50,078 bases of DNA from Thermoleophilia bacterium. GTDB taxonomy: Bacteria > Actinomycetota > Thermoleophilia > Miltoncostaeales > Miltoncostaeaceae. Shown in pieces: positions 24,481 to 31,756 of the stretch (position 1 is the stretch's first letter; every line of letters begins with the position of its first letter). The notes beneath the pieces are model-generated. The model was not told the DNA's origin and made no database searches. It saw only the letters and a program-made list of their open reading frames with translations. Position numbers and translations under genes: made by a program. The DNA lies in contig JADGPF010000011.1 in NCBI GenBank assembly GCA_017882585.1, forward strand, positions 1-50,078, given 5' to 3'.

Positions 24481-25512
24481 GTGACGCGGATGACGCACAT
24501 GGCTCGGGGTGGCGGCTGCGGCTGCAAACTCGGGCGCGCCGCGTTGGTCGAAGCGCTCGCGGGCATGCCGCTCGTCACCGACCCCGATGCGCTGGTCGGG
24601 TTCGACGGCGCCGACGACGCCGGCGTCTATCGCGTTCGCGATGACCTCGCGATCGTCGCCTCGGTCGATTTCTTCACTCCGATCGTCGATGACCCGGTCC
24701 TCTTCGGCGCCATCGCCGCCACGAACGCGCTCAGCGACCTCCATGCAATGGGCGCATCCCCGCTGTTCGGCTTGGCGATCGTGGCCTTTCCCGACGACGC
24801 AGATCCCGACGCGCTCGCGCGCATCATGCACGCCGGTGCCGCGGCGGCGATGGACGACCGGTGCCCGGTGCTCGGCGGCCATAGCGTCTCCGACCCGGAG
24901 CCCAAGTACGGGCTGGCGGTCGTCGGGATGGCCCACCCGGACCGGCTCCTGCGGAATGCCGCGGGCCAGCCGGGCGATCTTCTGGTCCTCACCAAGCCGA
25001 TCGGCGTCGGGGTCATTGTCACCGCCGCCAAGTTGGGTCGCGGCGATCCGGCGGCCATGGACGCCGCGGTCGCGTCGATGCTGCGGTCCAACCGCGCCGG
25101 CGCCGAGGCCGCCCTCGCTGCCGGTGTACGGTGCGCGACCGACATCACCGGATTCGGCCTCGTCGGTCACTTGACGGAGATGGCGGCCGCGAGCAACGTC
25201 GGCGCCGAGCTGTCGTCGGCTTCCGTCCCGCTGTTGCCTGGAGCGCGCTGCCTCGCAGCGGACGGGGTCACGACCGGCGGCGCCCAGCGCAACCGCGCGT
25301 TCGCCGAACCGCTGATCCGTGTCGACGGCGACGTCCCCTGCGACGTCGAGGACCTGCTGCACGACCCGCAAACGAGCGGCGGGTTGTTGCTCGCCGTCGC
25401 GCCGGACCAGATCGACGGGCTTCGCCACGAGTTCACCGCGCGGGGCGTGTCGAGCTGGCACATCGGCCGGCTCACTGCCGACCCGATCGGGCAGATTGCG
25501 GTGGTGACATGA
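24481..25512 (+). CDS. selD: selenide, water dikinase (selenophosphate synthase), Cys form
   Basis: The enzyme of about 343 residues makes selenophosphate from selenide and ATP, the selenium donor for selenocysteine and selenouridine in tRNA. The N-terminal loop GGGCGCKLG carries the catalytic Cys, where many homologues have Sec; the downstream Lys is present. Typical SelD blocks follow: DDAGVYRV, ASVDFFTPIVDDP, ATNALSDLHAMGA, LGGHSVSDPEPKYGLAVVG, ATDITGFGLVGHL and HDPQTSGGLL. GTG at 24481 or ATG at 24490 can start it; TATCTT at 24440 may be the -10. The stop overlaps the next start (ATGA). No selA, selB or tRNA-Sec gene is in the window. Confidence 0.95.
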   Translation: MTRMTHMARGGGCGCKLGRAALVEALAGMPLVTDPDALVGFDGADDAGVYRVRDDLAIVASVDFFTPIVDDPVLFGAIAATNALSDLHAMGASPLFGLAIVAFPDDADPDALARIMHAGAAAAMDDRCPVLGGHSVSDPEPKYGLAVVGMAHPDRLLRNAAGQPGDLLVLTKPIGVGVIVTAAKLGRGDPAAMDAAVASMLRSNRAGAEAALAAGVRCATDITGFGLVGHLTEMAAASNVGAELSSASVPLLPGARCLAADGVTTGGAQRNRAFAEPLIRVDGDVPCDVEDLLHDPQTSGGLLLAVAPDQIDGLRHEFTARGVSSWHIGRLTADPIGQIAVVT

Positions 25513-26759
25513 CGGCGCCCGATTTCTCGCGTGGCTACCCGCCGTCAGATGCGGGCCGGCACGCGCTCGAGCACGTCCGCGAATTCATCGCCGCGCAGGC
25601 CCTGCCGATGGTGGAGGAGGTCGAGCGCGTCATCGGCCCGACGGCGTTCGCCCTGGAGCCGGATGGACGCCTCGCCGACGCCATGGTCGATCTGAAGCGC
25701 CGCATGCAGCAGGCGTCGGCAGACGCCGGCCTGTACTGCCCGCACCTCCCGGCACCCGACGGGCTCGGCCTCGGACTCGTGGACACGTTCTATCTCCAAG
25801 AGGAGATCTACCGACACGGTCTGCGTGGCGTTCAGTGGATGATCGCGTGGACCGACGGCCCGAGTCATCTCGTGCTGTATTGGAGTCCGGAGGCACGCGA
25901 GCGCCGACTTGGCGACTTCCTCGCTGGCCGCACCAACGTCGCCTTCGCGCTCACGGAGCCCGGGGCGGGGTCGGACGCCCTGGCACTCGAGACATCCGCG
26001 CGCCGCGATGGCGACGCGTGGATTCTGCGCGGCGTCAAACATCTGATCACCGGTGCGCCATTTGTCGAGCTGGCCCAGGTCATTGCGCGCGTCGACGGTG
26101 CCGGGCGCGGCGAGCTCACGGCCTTCCTGGTGCCAGTGGACACGCCAGGGGTGACGCGCGGGCCCGTTCAGCAAACGATCATGAGCGATGGCCAGACCGG
26201 CGTCCTCACATTTGAGGATGTGCGGCTTCCCGACAGCGCGGTCGTGGGTCGCGAAGGGAATGGCCTGCCGCTGGTGTTCACGTGGATCAATTGGGCCCGG
26301 AGCCGCCGCGGGGGCATGTGTTCGGGCCTCGCCTGGCACTGCCTTGACCGGTCCGCCGACTACGCCGCCCGCCGGCGCGCGTTCGGGCGACCCATCGGCG
26401 ACTTCGGAGCGGTCGCGGAGCGTCTTAGTGACATGTACCTGGACTGGCGCGCGATGCGAGCGCTTTCGCTCGACATCCTGTCTGGCCTCGATGCGGCAGA
26501 CGTGCTGGGCGGCGGAAGGGTGGGTGCCGCTGAGCGGCGCGACCTGTCGACGCTCAAGACTTGGTGCGACGAGGCGCTCCTGCGCGTGGCAGATCGGGCC
26601 ATCCAGGTCCACGGAGGCAGGGGGCTGCTTGCCGAGACCGGGCTGGAACGGATCTACCGAGTCGCACGCAACCTGCGCATTCCTGCAGGTACGACAGAAA
26701 TCCAGCGTGCGATGATCGCCGAGAGTCTGGCCTCCGAATACCGCACCGCGCCGGATTGA
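25509..26759 (+). CDS. acyl-CoA dehydrogenase family protein lacking the usual catalytic Glu
   Basis: The 416-residue flavoprotein has the complete fold: N-terminal helices, NVAFALTEPGAGSDA and the beta domain (about 140-230) with WILRGVKHLITGAP, and the C-terminal helices with YAARRRAFGRPIGDF, QVHGGRGL and AGTTEIQRAMIAE. The position of the MCAD catalytic Glu (normally EGT) is Ala393 (IPAGT). The alternative site before the conserved Arg in helix G is Ala263. The protein may therefore need a partner subunit or do another reaction. Start by ATGA overlap with selD, so the two are coupled; the reason for this partnership is not obvious. A longer frame upstream lies inside selD and is spurious. 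Confidence 0.92.
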   Translation: MTAPDFSRGYPPSDAGRHALEHVREFIAAQALPMVEEVERVIGPTAFALEPDGRLADAMVDLKRRMQQASADAGLYCPHLPAPDGLGLGLVDTFYLQEEIYRHGLRGVQWMIAWTDGPSHLVLYWSPEARERRLGDFLAGRTNVAFALTEPGAGSDALALETSARRDGDAWILRGVKHLITGAPFVELAQVIARVDGAGRGELTAFLVPVDTPGVTRGPVQQTIMSDGQTGVLTFEDVRLPDSAVVGREGNGLPLVFTWINWARSRRGGMCSGLAWHCLDRSADYAARRRAFGRPIGDFGAVAERLSDMYLDWRAMRALSLDILSGLDAADVLGGGRVGAAERRDLSTLKTWCDEALLRVADRAIQVHGGRGLLAETGLERIYRVARNLRIPAGTTEIQRAMIAESLASEYRTAPD

Positions 26760-26760
26760 C

Positions 26761-28053
26761 CTACGGCGCGAGCGGCTCGACGTCGGTCGGGGCGCCGGCG
26801 GCGAATGGGGTGGGCGTTGGACGCGAGCCGAGAAAGAGCGGACGGTCCGCGGCATTCAGCAACACCGGCATGACATCCGCGCCCGTCAAGTGGCCCAAGA
26901 TGCCCTGGGCATAGTCCAACTCGCCGAACGCCGCCACGTTATCGGACCGGACGCCGGGCCCGGCAACGACGAAGGGCACCGGGTCCCCAGAGTGGATGAC
27001 CTCTGGGGAGGTCGGTGTTGCGTGGTCACCGGTCACGCAGACGATCTCCTGCGCGAACCGCGCATCGAGGTCGCCCAGTGCTCCGTCGATCGCCGCGATC
27101 GTGGTCCGTTTGGTCGCGGGATCCTTCGAGTGCCCTGCCTCGTCGGGGGCCTTGAGGTGGCAGAAGACGAAGGTGGCGCCCCCATCGAACGCCGCCCGCG
27201 CGAGCGCCAACCGGTGCCGGAGAGCGGCTGCCGGATTGGGGTCCTCGGCAGCCGCGACGAAACGCATGCTCATCGTGGACGCGAGCCCCGCAAGAAATGG
27301 CGACCCGCCGATGAGCACCCCGTCGAGGCCGTGCCGAGCGGCAAACGGGGTCGCCGGGCGGGCGCGACCCCACCACTTCAGCGTCACGGCGTCGAGCGCC
27401 GCACGGCCGTCCCGTCGCCGGGCTGCGTTGACCGGGTGCGCGGCGAGCACGCGCAGCGCCGCCCGGCTCCACTCCTCCGCCGCCTGGGCCGTGGGCACCG
27501 CCTCCGCAGCCACCGGACGCGGACGCATGATCGGGTAGCGATCGCGAAAGAACGGGTCCGAGTCGGTGACCCCGTCGTGCCCTCCCGCGACGACGAGAAT
27601 TCCTTCGCCCGTCTCGGGCTCGAGCGCGCGAACCTCGAGGGTGAGGTCGCCGAATGCACCCGCGGGAAGATCATCCATCAACAGTCGCGCGTCCGGTCCG
27701 TCACCGGCGCCTGCCCGACCGGTCGCCCAGAGCGCCCCACCCCGCAGTTCGGTACTCCGGAGCGCCGCGTACGCCAGCGCGGCGTCCGGGGCGGGCTCGA
27801 ATCCATGGCCGCGCGCCTCGAAGACTGCGCGCCCGGGAAACTCCGATTTCGGATAGCCGAGGATCGCCCAGTGTGCGACCTCGCTCGACGGGGCGCGTCC
27901 CGGCCCGAGTGGGTGCAACAGCCCCGTGCTGCCGCGTGCCGTAAGGGCGTCGAGATGCGGGGTCTCGGCGACCTCGTTCGCGGTGCGCCCGCCGTGTTCG
28001 CGGTGGCCCCGATCGCCGAGACCGTCAAGTAAGAGAACGAGGACCGAGCGCAT
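26761..28053 (-). CDS. archaeal-type cofactor-independent phosphoglycerate mutase
   Basis: The 430-residue protein belongs to the alkaline phosphatase superfamily, ApgM branch. It has VLVLLLDGLGDR at the start (metal ligand Asp), GRAPSSEVAHWAILGYP near residue 55-70 with the catalytic Ser, FVFCHLKAPDEAGHSKDP near 295, and CVTGDHATPTSPEVIHSGDPVPF near 345-365, all ApgM signatures. The likely reaction is interconversion of 3- and 2-phosphoglycerate with two Mn or Zn ions, though a different phosphate-transfer role cannot be excluded. Its ATG lies 29 bases inside the preceding nucleotidyltransferase gene, so the two are translationally linked. Confidence 0.87.
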   Translation of the reverse strand: MRSVLVLLLDGLGDRGHREHGGRTANEVAETPHLDALTARGSTGLLHPLGPGRAPSSEVAHWAILGYPKSEFPGRAVFEARGHGFEPAPDAALAYAALRSTELRGGALWATGRAGAGDGPDARLLMDDLPAGAFGDLTLEVRALEPETGEGILVVAGGHDGVTDSDPFFRDRYPIMRPRPVAAEAVPTAQAAEEWSRAALRVLAAHPVNAARRRDGRAALDAVTLKWWGRARPATPFAARHGLDGVLIGGSPFLAGLASTMSMRFVAAAEDPNPAAALRHRLALARAAFDGGATFVFCHLKAPDEAGHSKDPATKRTTIAAIDGALGDLDARFAQEIVCVTGDHATPTSPEVIHSGDPVPFVVAGPGVRSDNVAAFGELDYAQGILGHLTGADVMPVLLNAADRPLFLGSRPTPTPFAAGAPTDVEPLAP

Positions 28054-28570
28054 GTCCGGCGGGAAGATTGTCGATGAAACGTGCGACCGCCGGGGAGACC
28101 AACGCCCGCCATGGTCCTCCGGAGCGGATCAGGGCGCGAACGTCCTCGCCCGAGACCTGTTTGCCGTGCGGAGCCGCAAGGACTTCGACGCGGTACCCGC
28201 GCGCGGTCAGGCGGTCAACCTTGGCACTCCCCCAGGAGGAGAACACCCGGATGTAGTGGACCACGTCGCGCGGCACGTAGTCGTCCCAGAGCTCCGGCTC
28301 GGAGATCGGGAACGGGATCACGCGAACGCCGCCGCGACCGACTTCCGCCGCGGCGGCCGTGATCATGAGCATCCGCTCGGTGTAGGTGAACGGGTTCGAC
28401 GCCGGCAGGTGTCGCATCGGGTCCTCCGGCTCGGGTCGCGTCGCCCGCTGGTCCGGATTCGTGATGCCGACATACAACTCGCCGCACTGCGCGGCGGCCG
28501 CTTCGAGATACGCGAGATGACCGAGGTGTATGGGCTGGAAACGCCCATGGATCATGCCGCGCGGGACCAT
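28025..28570 (-). CDS. nicotinamide-nucleotide adenylyltransferase-like protein
   Basis: The 181-residue protein has the nucleotidyltransferase motif HGRFQPIHLGHLAYL at residues 8-22 (the HxGH block), then NPFTYTERMLMI, and at the C-terminus KQVSGEDVRALI in place of ISxTxxR. This resembles archaeal-type NMN adenylyltransferases (NadM) that make NAD from NMN and ATP, but an adenylyl- or cytidylyl-transferase with another acceptor is possible. ATG at 28570 lies six bases after a TAGACT box, a leaderless start. The gene overlaps the phosphoglycerate mutase by 29 bases. nadE, for the other route end, is elsewhere in this window. Confidence 0.85.
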   Translation of the reverse strand: MVPRGMIHGRFQPIHLGHLAYLEAAAAQCGELYVGITNPDQRATRPEPEDPMRHLPASNPFTYTERMLMITAAAAEVGRGGVRVIPFPISEPELWDDYVPRDVVHYIRVFSSWGSAKVDRLTARGYRVEVLAAPHGKQVSGEDVRALIRSGGPWRALVSPAVARFIDNLPAGHALGPRSLT

Positions 28571-28576
28571 CTTGGG

Positions 28577-28582
28577 AGTCTA
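28577..28582 (-). promoter_or_regulatory. leaderless -10 box TAGACT
   Basis: TAGACT on the minus strand is followed by six bases (CCCAAG) and the ATG of the nucleotidyltransferase. It is the clearest of the leaderless promoters here. Confidence 0.65.
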
Positions 28583-28709
28583 TCGCGGGCACCCGGTCTG
28601 ACCCGGTCGGGAGCTCGCGATCCGTCGTCAGGCATCGCCGCGACGCGGTGCCCGCACGGGCAGGACACAGCGACCGCGATGCGCCGCGCACGGCCCGCAG
28701 GATCAGGCC

Positions 28710-28856
28710 CTAAATGCTCTCGATGAGGCCGAGGATCCACCCAAGGAGGTACACCGACAGCAGCGCGCCGAGGTACAGCCCGATCGCCACGGCGATTGCG
28801 GCGACGAAGGATCCCACGAACCGGACGGGAAACGACTTGGTCAATTCCGAATTCAC
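28710..28856 (-). CDS. 48-residue membrane protein
   Basis: The tiny protein begins VNSELTKSFPVRF and continues with one long or two short membrane helices (residues 14-45, rich in Ala, Leu and Gly), ending LGLIESI. The GTG at 28856 follows a TATGCT box by seven bases; starting four codons earlier would place the ATG within that box. Codon use fits a real gene. I know no family. Divergent to the 58-residue gene 100 bases away. Confidence 0.65.
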   Translation of the reverse strand: MNSELTKSFPVRFVGSFVAAIAVAIGLYLGALLSVYLLGWILGLIESI

Positions 28857-28863
28857 GTCGACA

Positions 28864-28869
28864 AGCATA
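28864..28869 (-). promoter_or_regulatory. leaderless -10 box TATGCT
   Basis: TATGCT on the minus strand is followed by seven bases (TGTCGAC) and the GTG of the 48-residue membrane protein. Confidence 0.5.
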
Positions 28870-28956
28870 CCGATCGATCGGGCATTCTCACAGGATGACG
28901 TTCGAACATAGCTGGACGGTCGACCGCCCCGATCCGACGCTACCCAAGGAGCCCAG

Positions 28957-29133
28957 ATGACCCACTCCGCGATCCCCGACGACGCCGCCGCGCGCGTGCG
29001 CGCAGCCCTGCTGGACAACATCCACGAACAGGTGTTGCGGGCACCAAATTCGAACGCCCTGCTGCGCCTCGCCGAGGCGTATGCGTGGACCGTCGCCCCT
29101 GACCAACCGCACGGCGGGGTCAGCGAAGGCTAA
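28957..29133 (+). CDS. 58-residue helical protein
   Basis: Reading from ATG 28957 gives 58 residues: MTHSAIPDDAAARVRAALL, then a helix around NIHEQVLRAPNSNALLRLAEAYAW, ending GGVSEG before TAA. AAGGAG is six bases before the ATG, a strong ribosome binding site. It is soluble, mostly helical, and resembles the small tetratricopeptide-like ALLRLAEAYAW pattern in one repeat only. Family unknown. Its stop is eight bases from the convergent secG stop. Confidence 0.75.
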   Translation: MTHSAIPDDAAARVRAALLDNIHEQVLRAPNSNALLRLAEAYAWTVAPDQPHGGVSEG

Positions 29134-29140
29134 GGACGCC

Positions 29141-29371
29141 CTAATAGTGCTTTGCGAGCAGGTACGTCGAGACGAACATGAGCACCGCGACCACGACGGT
29201 GATCCGATCGAGGTTCTTCTCGACGATCGCCGACGACCCGCCGTAGCTGCCGCTGGTCGAACCGACGCCGAACGCACCCGACAGACCGGCGTCGCGCCCG
29301 GAGTGCAGCAGGATCAGGAAGATCAGCAGCACGCAGACCAGCGAGTGGAAGACGATAAACACAGCCAACAT
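29141..29371 (-). CDS. secG: preprotein translocase subunit SecG
   Basis: The 76-residue protein has two membrane helices (residues 2-22 and 55-74) joined by a Gly/Ser-rich loop with the SecG mark LLHSGRDAGLSGAFG. It is the small SecYEG subunit that helps protein translocation. Most SecG proteins are 70-110 residues, so length fits. ATG 29371 lies eight bases after TAGCGT. The minus-strand promoter overlaps the plus-strand promoter of the thioesterase. Confidence 0.92.
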   Translation of the reverse strand: MLAVFIVFHSLVCVLLIFLILLHSGRDAGLSGAFGVGSTSGSYGGSSAIVEKNLDRITVVVAVLMFVSTYLLAKHY

Positions 29372-29379
29372 GGGGGCAC

Positions 29380-29389
29380 ACGCTAGCAT
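29380..29389. promoter_or_regulatory. overlapping divergent -10 boxes
   Basis: ACGCTAGCAT reads TAGCAT on the plus strand (29384-29389, toward the thioesterase) and TAGCGT on the minus strand (29385-29380, toward secG). The two boxes share the central TA, so RNA polymerase can probably engage only one direction at a time. Confidence 0.5.
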
Positions 29390-29452
29390 CTGGTGGCGCC
29401 GCGGGTCGCAGGGCGCCCCGCCTGATCTGCACCCCCCCGGCGCGGAGGCCGC

Positions 29453-29932
29453 GTGAGTACGTTGCCCGACAACCTCGATGAACTTCCGCTGCTCAACCCG
29501 CCGGAATACCCGAACTGCTTCGTGTGCGGTCCGGCAAATTTGCTCGGCCTGCATCTGCGCGTGCACCAGGACGGCACGGACGCCGTGGCGACCTACGCGC
29601 CGAGCCCCCACCAGGAGGGCTACCCGCAGCGATTCCACGGTGGCCTGGTCGGCCTGCTCATCGACGAGATGCTCGTATACGCCGGTGCGCCGCACGGGAT
29701 CTGGGGCATGACGGCGAAGGTGCGGTACTGGTTGCGCCGGCCGATCCCGATGGATGCGACGCTCGAACTGCGGGGGCGCCTCACCCAGCGCAGCGACAGG
29801 GGCTTTCGCGCGGTCGTCGCGATCCACCTGACCGACGGCCAACTCGCCGCCGAGGGCGAGGGCATGTGTGTCGCGTGGGCCGGCGAGGGTTCCGTCCCGA
29901 CGACCGCCGACGCCCGGCAGGGCACGGACTAG
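29453..29932 (+). CDS. PaaI-type hotdog thioesterase
   Basis: The 159-residue protein has YPNCFVCGPANLLGLHL near residue 19-35 (the CFVCG motif of this subfamily), YPQRFHGGLVGLLIDEMLVY near 59-78 where the hotdog helix carries the catalytic-type Asp/Glu, and KVRYWLRRPIPMDATLELRG. It likely hydrolyses acyl-CoA thioesters in the cytosol. GGAGGC before the GTG sets the start. The cupin gene follows by 31 bases, perhaps in one operon. Confidence 0.9.
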   Translation: MSTLPDNLDELPLLNPPEYPNCFVCGPANLLGLHLRVHQDGTDAVATYAPSPHQEGYPQRFHGGLVGLLIDEMLVYAGAPHGIWGMTAKVRYWLRRPIPMDATLELRGRLTQRSDRGFRAVVAIHLTDGQLAAEGEGMCVAWAGEGSVPTTADARQGTD

Positions 29933-29963
29933 TCGGCCCTCTTCTCGATCCTGGAGCGATCTA

Positions 29964-30323
29964 ATGCACATCCGTGCGCTCACCGATGCCGAGCCGTTCA
30001 CCACCGCAGACGGAAGCACGATCCGCAGCCTGCTCGACCGCACGACCGCGCCGGTCGTCCAGCAGAGCCTCGCCGAGGCGACCATCAGCGCCGGCACCGC
30101 CACCACGCGCCACTACCACCGCGCCGCGGAGGAGATCTACTACCTGCTCGAGGGCCGTGGCGAGATCGACATTGGCGGGCAGCGCGCGCGGGTACGCCCC
30201 GGCGATGCGATCCTGATCCCCCCCGGTGTGTGGCACCAACTCACCGCCGACGCCGACGCGACAATTCGCATGCTCTGCTGCTGCAGCCCGCCCTACGCAC
30301 ACGAGGACACCTACTTCGCCTAA
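29964..30323 (+). CDS. cupin domain protein
   Basis: The 119-residue protein is a single cupin barrel. Motif 1 is HYHRAAEEIYYLLEGRG near residue 50-66 with two His and one Glu metal ligands, and motif 2 is PGDAILIPPGVWHQL near 80-94 with the third His. It should bind a divalent metal and act as an isomerase, dioxygenase or small-molecule sensor. GGAG lies before the ATG. The tail contains a CCC run, which is unusual and may bind metal or form disulfides. Confidence 0.92.
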   Translation: MHIRALTDAEPFTTADGSTIRSLLDRTTAPVVQQSLAEATISAGTATTRHYHRAAEEIYYLLEGRGEIDIGGQRARVRPGDAILIPPGVWHQLTADADATIRMLCCCSPPYAHEDTYFA

Positions 30324-30363
30324 GCTCGCCGACATCCGCATACCGCTGCTGACGCTCGTCGCG

Positions 30364-30867
30364 ATGGATCGGCACCTGGCGCGCAGCATCCTGGTCGGCA
30401 AGCCGCCCGACGGTGCCCGCTGGGCAGACCGATACCCCACCGAGGGGTCGCTCGCCTGCGCGACGGCCGTGATGGTCGCACGCGAGGATGGCCGCACCGA
30501 TCCGTTCGGCGCGTATTGCATCGTGCGTGAGCGCGACCGGCTCACGATCGGGGACGCCCTGTTTCATGGGCCCCCGGACGACCGCGGCACGGTGGATATC
30601 GGCTACGGGCTGGTCCCGGCGGCGCGCGGGCGCGGCTACGCGACGATGGCGGTGGTGGCAATGCTCGAGTGGGCGTTCACGCAGCCCGGCGTGGCCCGCG
30701 TGACCGCCAACACGACCGACGACAATACGGGATCGGTCGGTGTGATGGCGCGCGCCGGGATGACCGTCAGCCACGGGCCCGGTGGGCTCGTGCGCGGCGT
30801 TGCGATGTGTGAGTTCTGGACCCCGCCGGCGACCCGTCGTCCCGCCGATGTTCCCGCGGCCGACTAG
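30364..30867 (+). CDS. GNAT-family N-acetyltransferase (RimJ/RimL type)
   Basis: The 167-residue protein has motif A IGYGLVPAARGRGYATMAVVAML near residue 79-100 and the late NTTDDNTGSVGVMARAGMTVS. This is the RimJ/RimL-like group that acetylates protein N-termini or small amines. The start is unclear: the ATG at 30364 leaves out the usual first strand, which is nonetheless coded just upstream (DIRIPLLTLVAM) but without a start; a GTG at 30226 would overlap the cupin gene by 98 bases. A recent start-codon loss is possible. Confidence 0.78.
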   Translation: MDRHLARSILVGKPPDGARWADRYPTEGSLACATAVMVAREDGRTDPFGAYCIVRERDRLTIGDALFHGPPDDRGTVDIGYGLVPAARGRGYATMAVVAMLEWAFTQPGVARVTANTTDDNTGSVGVMARAGMTVSHGPGGLVRGVAMCEFWTPPATRRPADVPAAD

Positions 30868-30870
30868 GAT
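30865..30870 (+). promoter_or_regulatory. -10 box TAGGAT
   Basis: TAGGAT includes the stop codon of the acetyltransferase and lies 34 bases before the GTG of the MqnD-like gene, which has a GAGGAG ribosome binding site. Confidence 0.45.
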
Positions 30871-30903
30871 GGCCGGGTCCTACCACCGCACCGAGGAGCC
30901 CGC

Positions 30904-31752
30904 GTGGCAACGCAGCTGATCCGGATCGGCCACAGCCCTGACCCTGACGACGCATTCATGTTCTACGCGCTCGCCAACGAACTGATCCCGATGGACGGTT
31001 TCCGGGTCGAGCACATCCTGCGGGATATCGAGACCCTCAACCAGTGGGCCGTCGAGGGCCGCCTCGAGGTCACCGCGATCTCCGTGCATGCCTACGCTTA
31101 CGTCTCCAAGCACTACCGCCTGTTGCCACACGGCGCGTCGATGGGCGAGAAGTACGGGCCGATGGTCGTCGCGCGCGAGGCGCTCGATCCCGCGCGCCTG
31201 CCGTCCCTGCGGGTCGCGGTGCCCGGTGCCTGGACCAGCGCCTTCCTTGAGCTGCAGCTGGCCGTCGGCCGGATCGCTGAACCGGTCATCACCCCATTCG
31301 ACGAGATCCTCGACGTGGTCGCCGAGGGCAAGGTCGACGCCGGGCTGGTGATCCACGAGGGCCAGTTGACCTACGAGTCCCAGGGCCTGGTCAACATCCT
31401 GGATCTCGGAATCTGGTGGGACGAGCTTACCGGCGGGCTCCCGCTTCCGCTCGGCGCCAACGCCGTGCGCCGGGACGTCGGCGACGATGCCACGCTGCGC
31501 CGCCTGTCGCACCTGCTGCGCGACAGCATCGCCTACGCGCTCGATCACCGGAAGCCGGCCCTCGAGCACGCGGAGAAGTTCGGCCGCGGCCTCGACATGG
31601 ACCTGGCCGACCGCTTCGTCGGGATGTACGTCAACGAGCGCACGCTCGACTATGGCGAGGACGGCCGGGCGGCGATCGACGAGCTGCTGCGGCGCGGCGC
31701 CGAGGCGGGCCTTGTGGGGGGTCCGGTCCCGGTGGACTTCATCGAGGACTGA
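30904..31752 (+). CDS. MqnA/MqnD family protein, probable menaquinone biosynthesis
   Basis: The 282-residue protein has a periplasmic-binding-protein fold without signal peptide. DIETLNQWAVEGRLEVTAISVHAYAYVS (residues 40-67) and KYGPMVVARE match MqnD, the 1,4-dihydroxy-6-naphthoate synthase of the futalosine menaquinone route. The MqnD signature SPCPNDT is, however, SPDPDDA at residues 11-17, so the substrate pocket differs. It may be a divergent MqnD or a related enzyme. It is followed by a zinc-ribbon gene four bases after its stop and a membrane protein. Confidence 0.82.
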   Translation: MATQLIRIGHSPDPDDAFMFYALANELIPMDGFRVEHILRDIETLNQWAVEGRLEVTAISVHAYAYVSKHYRLLPHGASMGEKYGPMVVAREALDPARLPSLRVAVPGAWTSAFLELQLAVGRIAEPVITPFDEILDVVAEGKVDAGLVIHEGQLTYESQGLVNILDLGIWWDELTGGLPLPLGANAVRRDVGDDATLRRLSHLLRDSIAYALDHRKPALEHAEKFGRGLDMDLADRFVGMYVNERTLDYGEDGRAAIDELLRRGAEAGLVGGPVPVDFIED

Positions 31753-31756
31753 TTCC

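Noticed and set aside
24481-24540. Selenocysteine codon in selD or neighbouring peroxiredoxin
   Set aside because: The catalytic positions are ordinary Cys codons, and no in-frame TGA interrupts these genes.
25131-25508. N-terminal extension of the acyl-CoA dehydrogenase frame into selD
   Set aside because: The extension is Arg-rich and lies wholly inside selD; the ATGA overlap gives the normal start.
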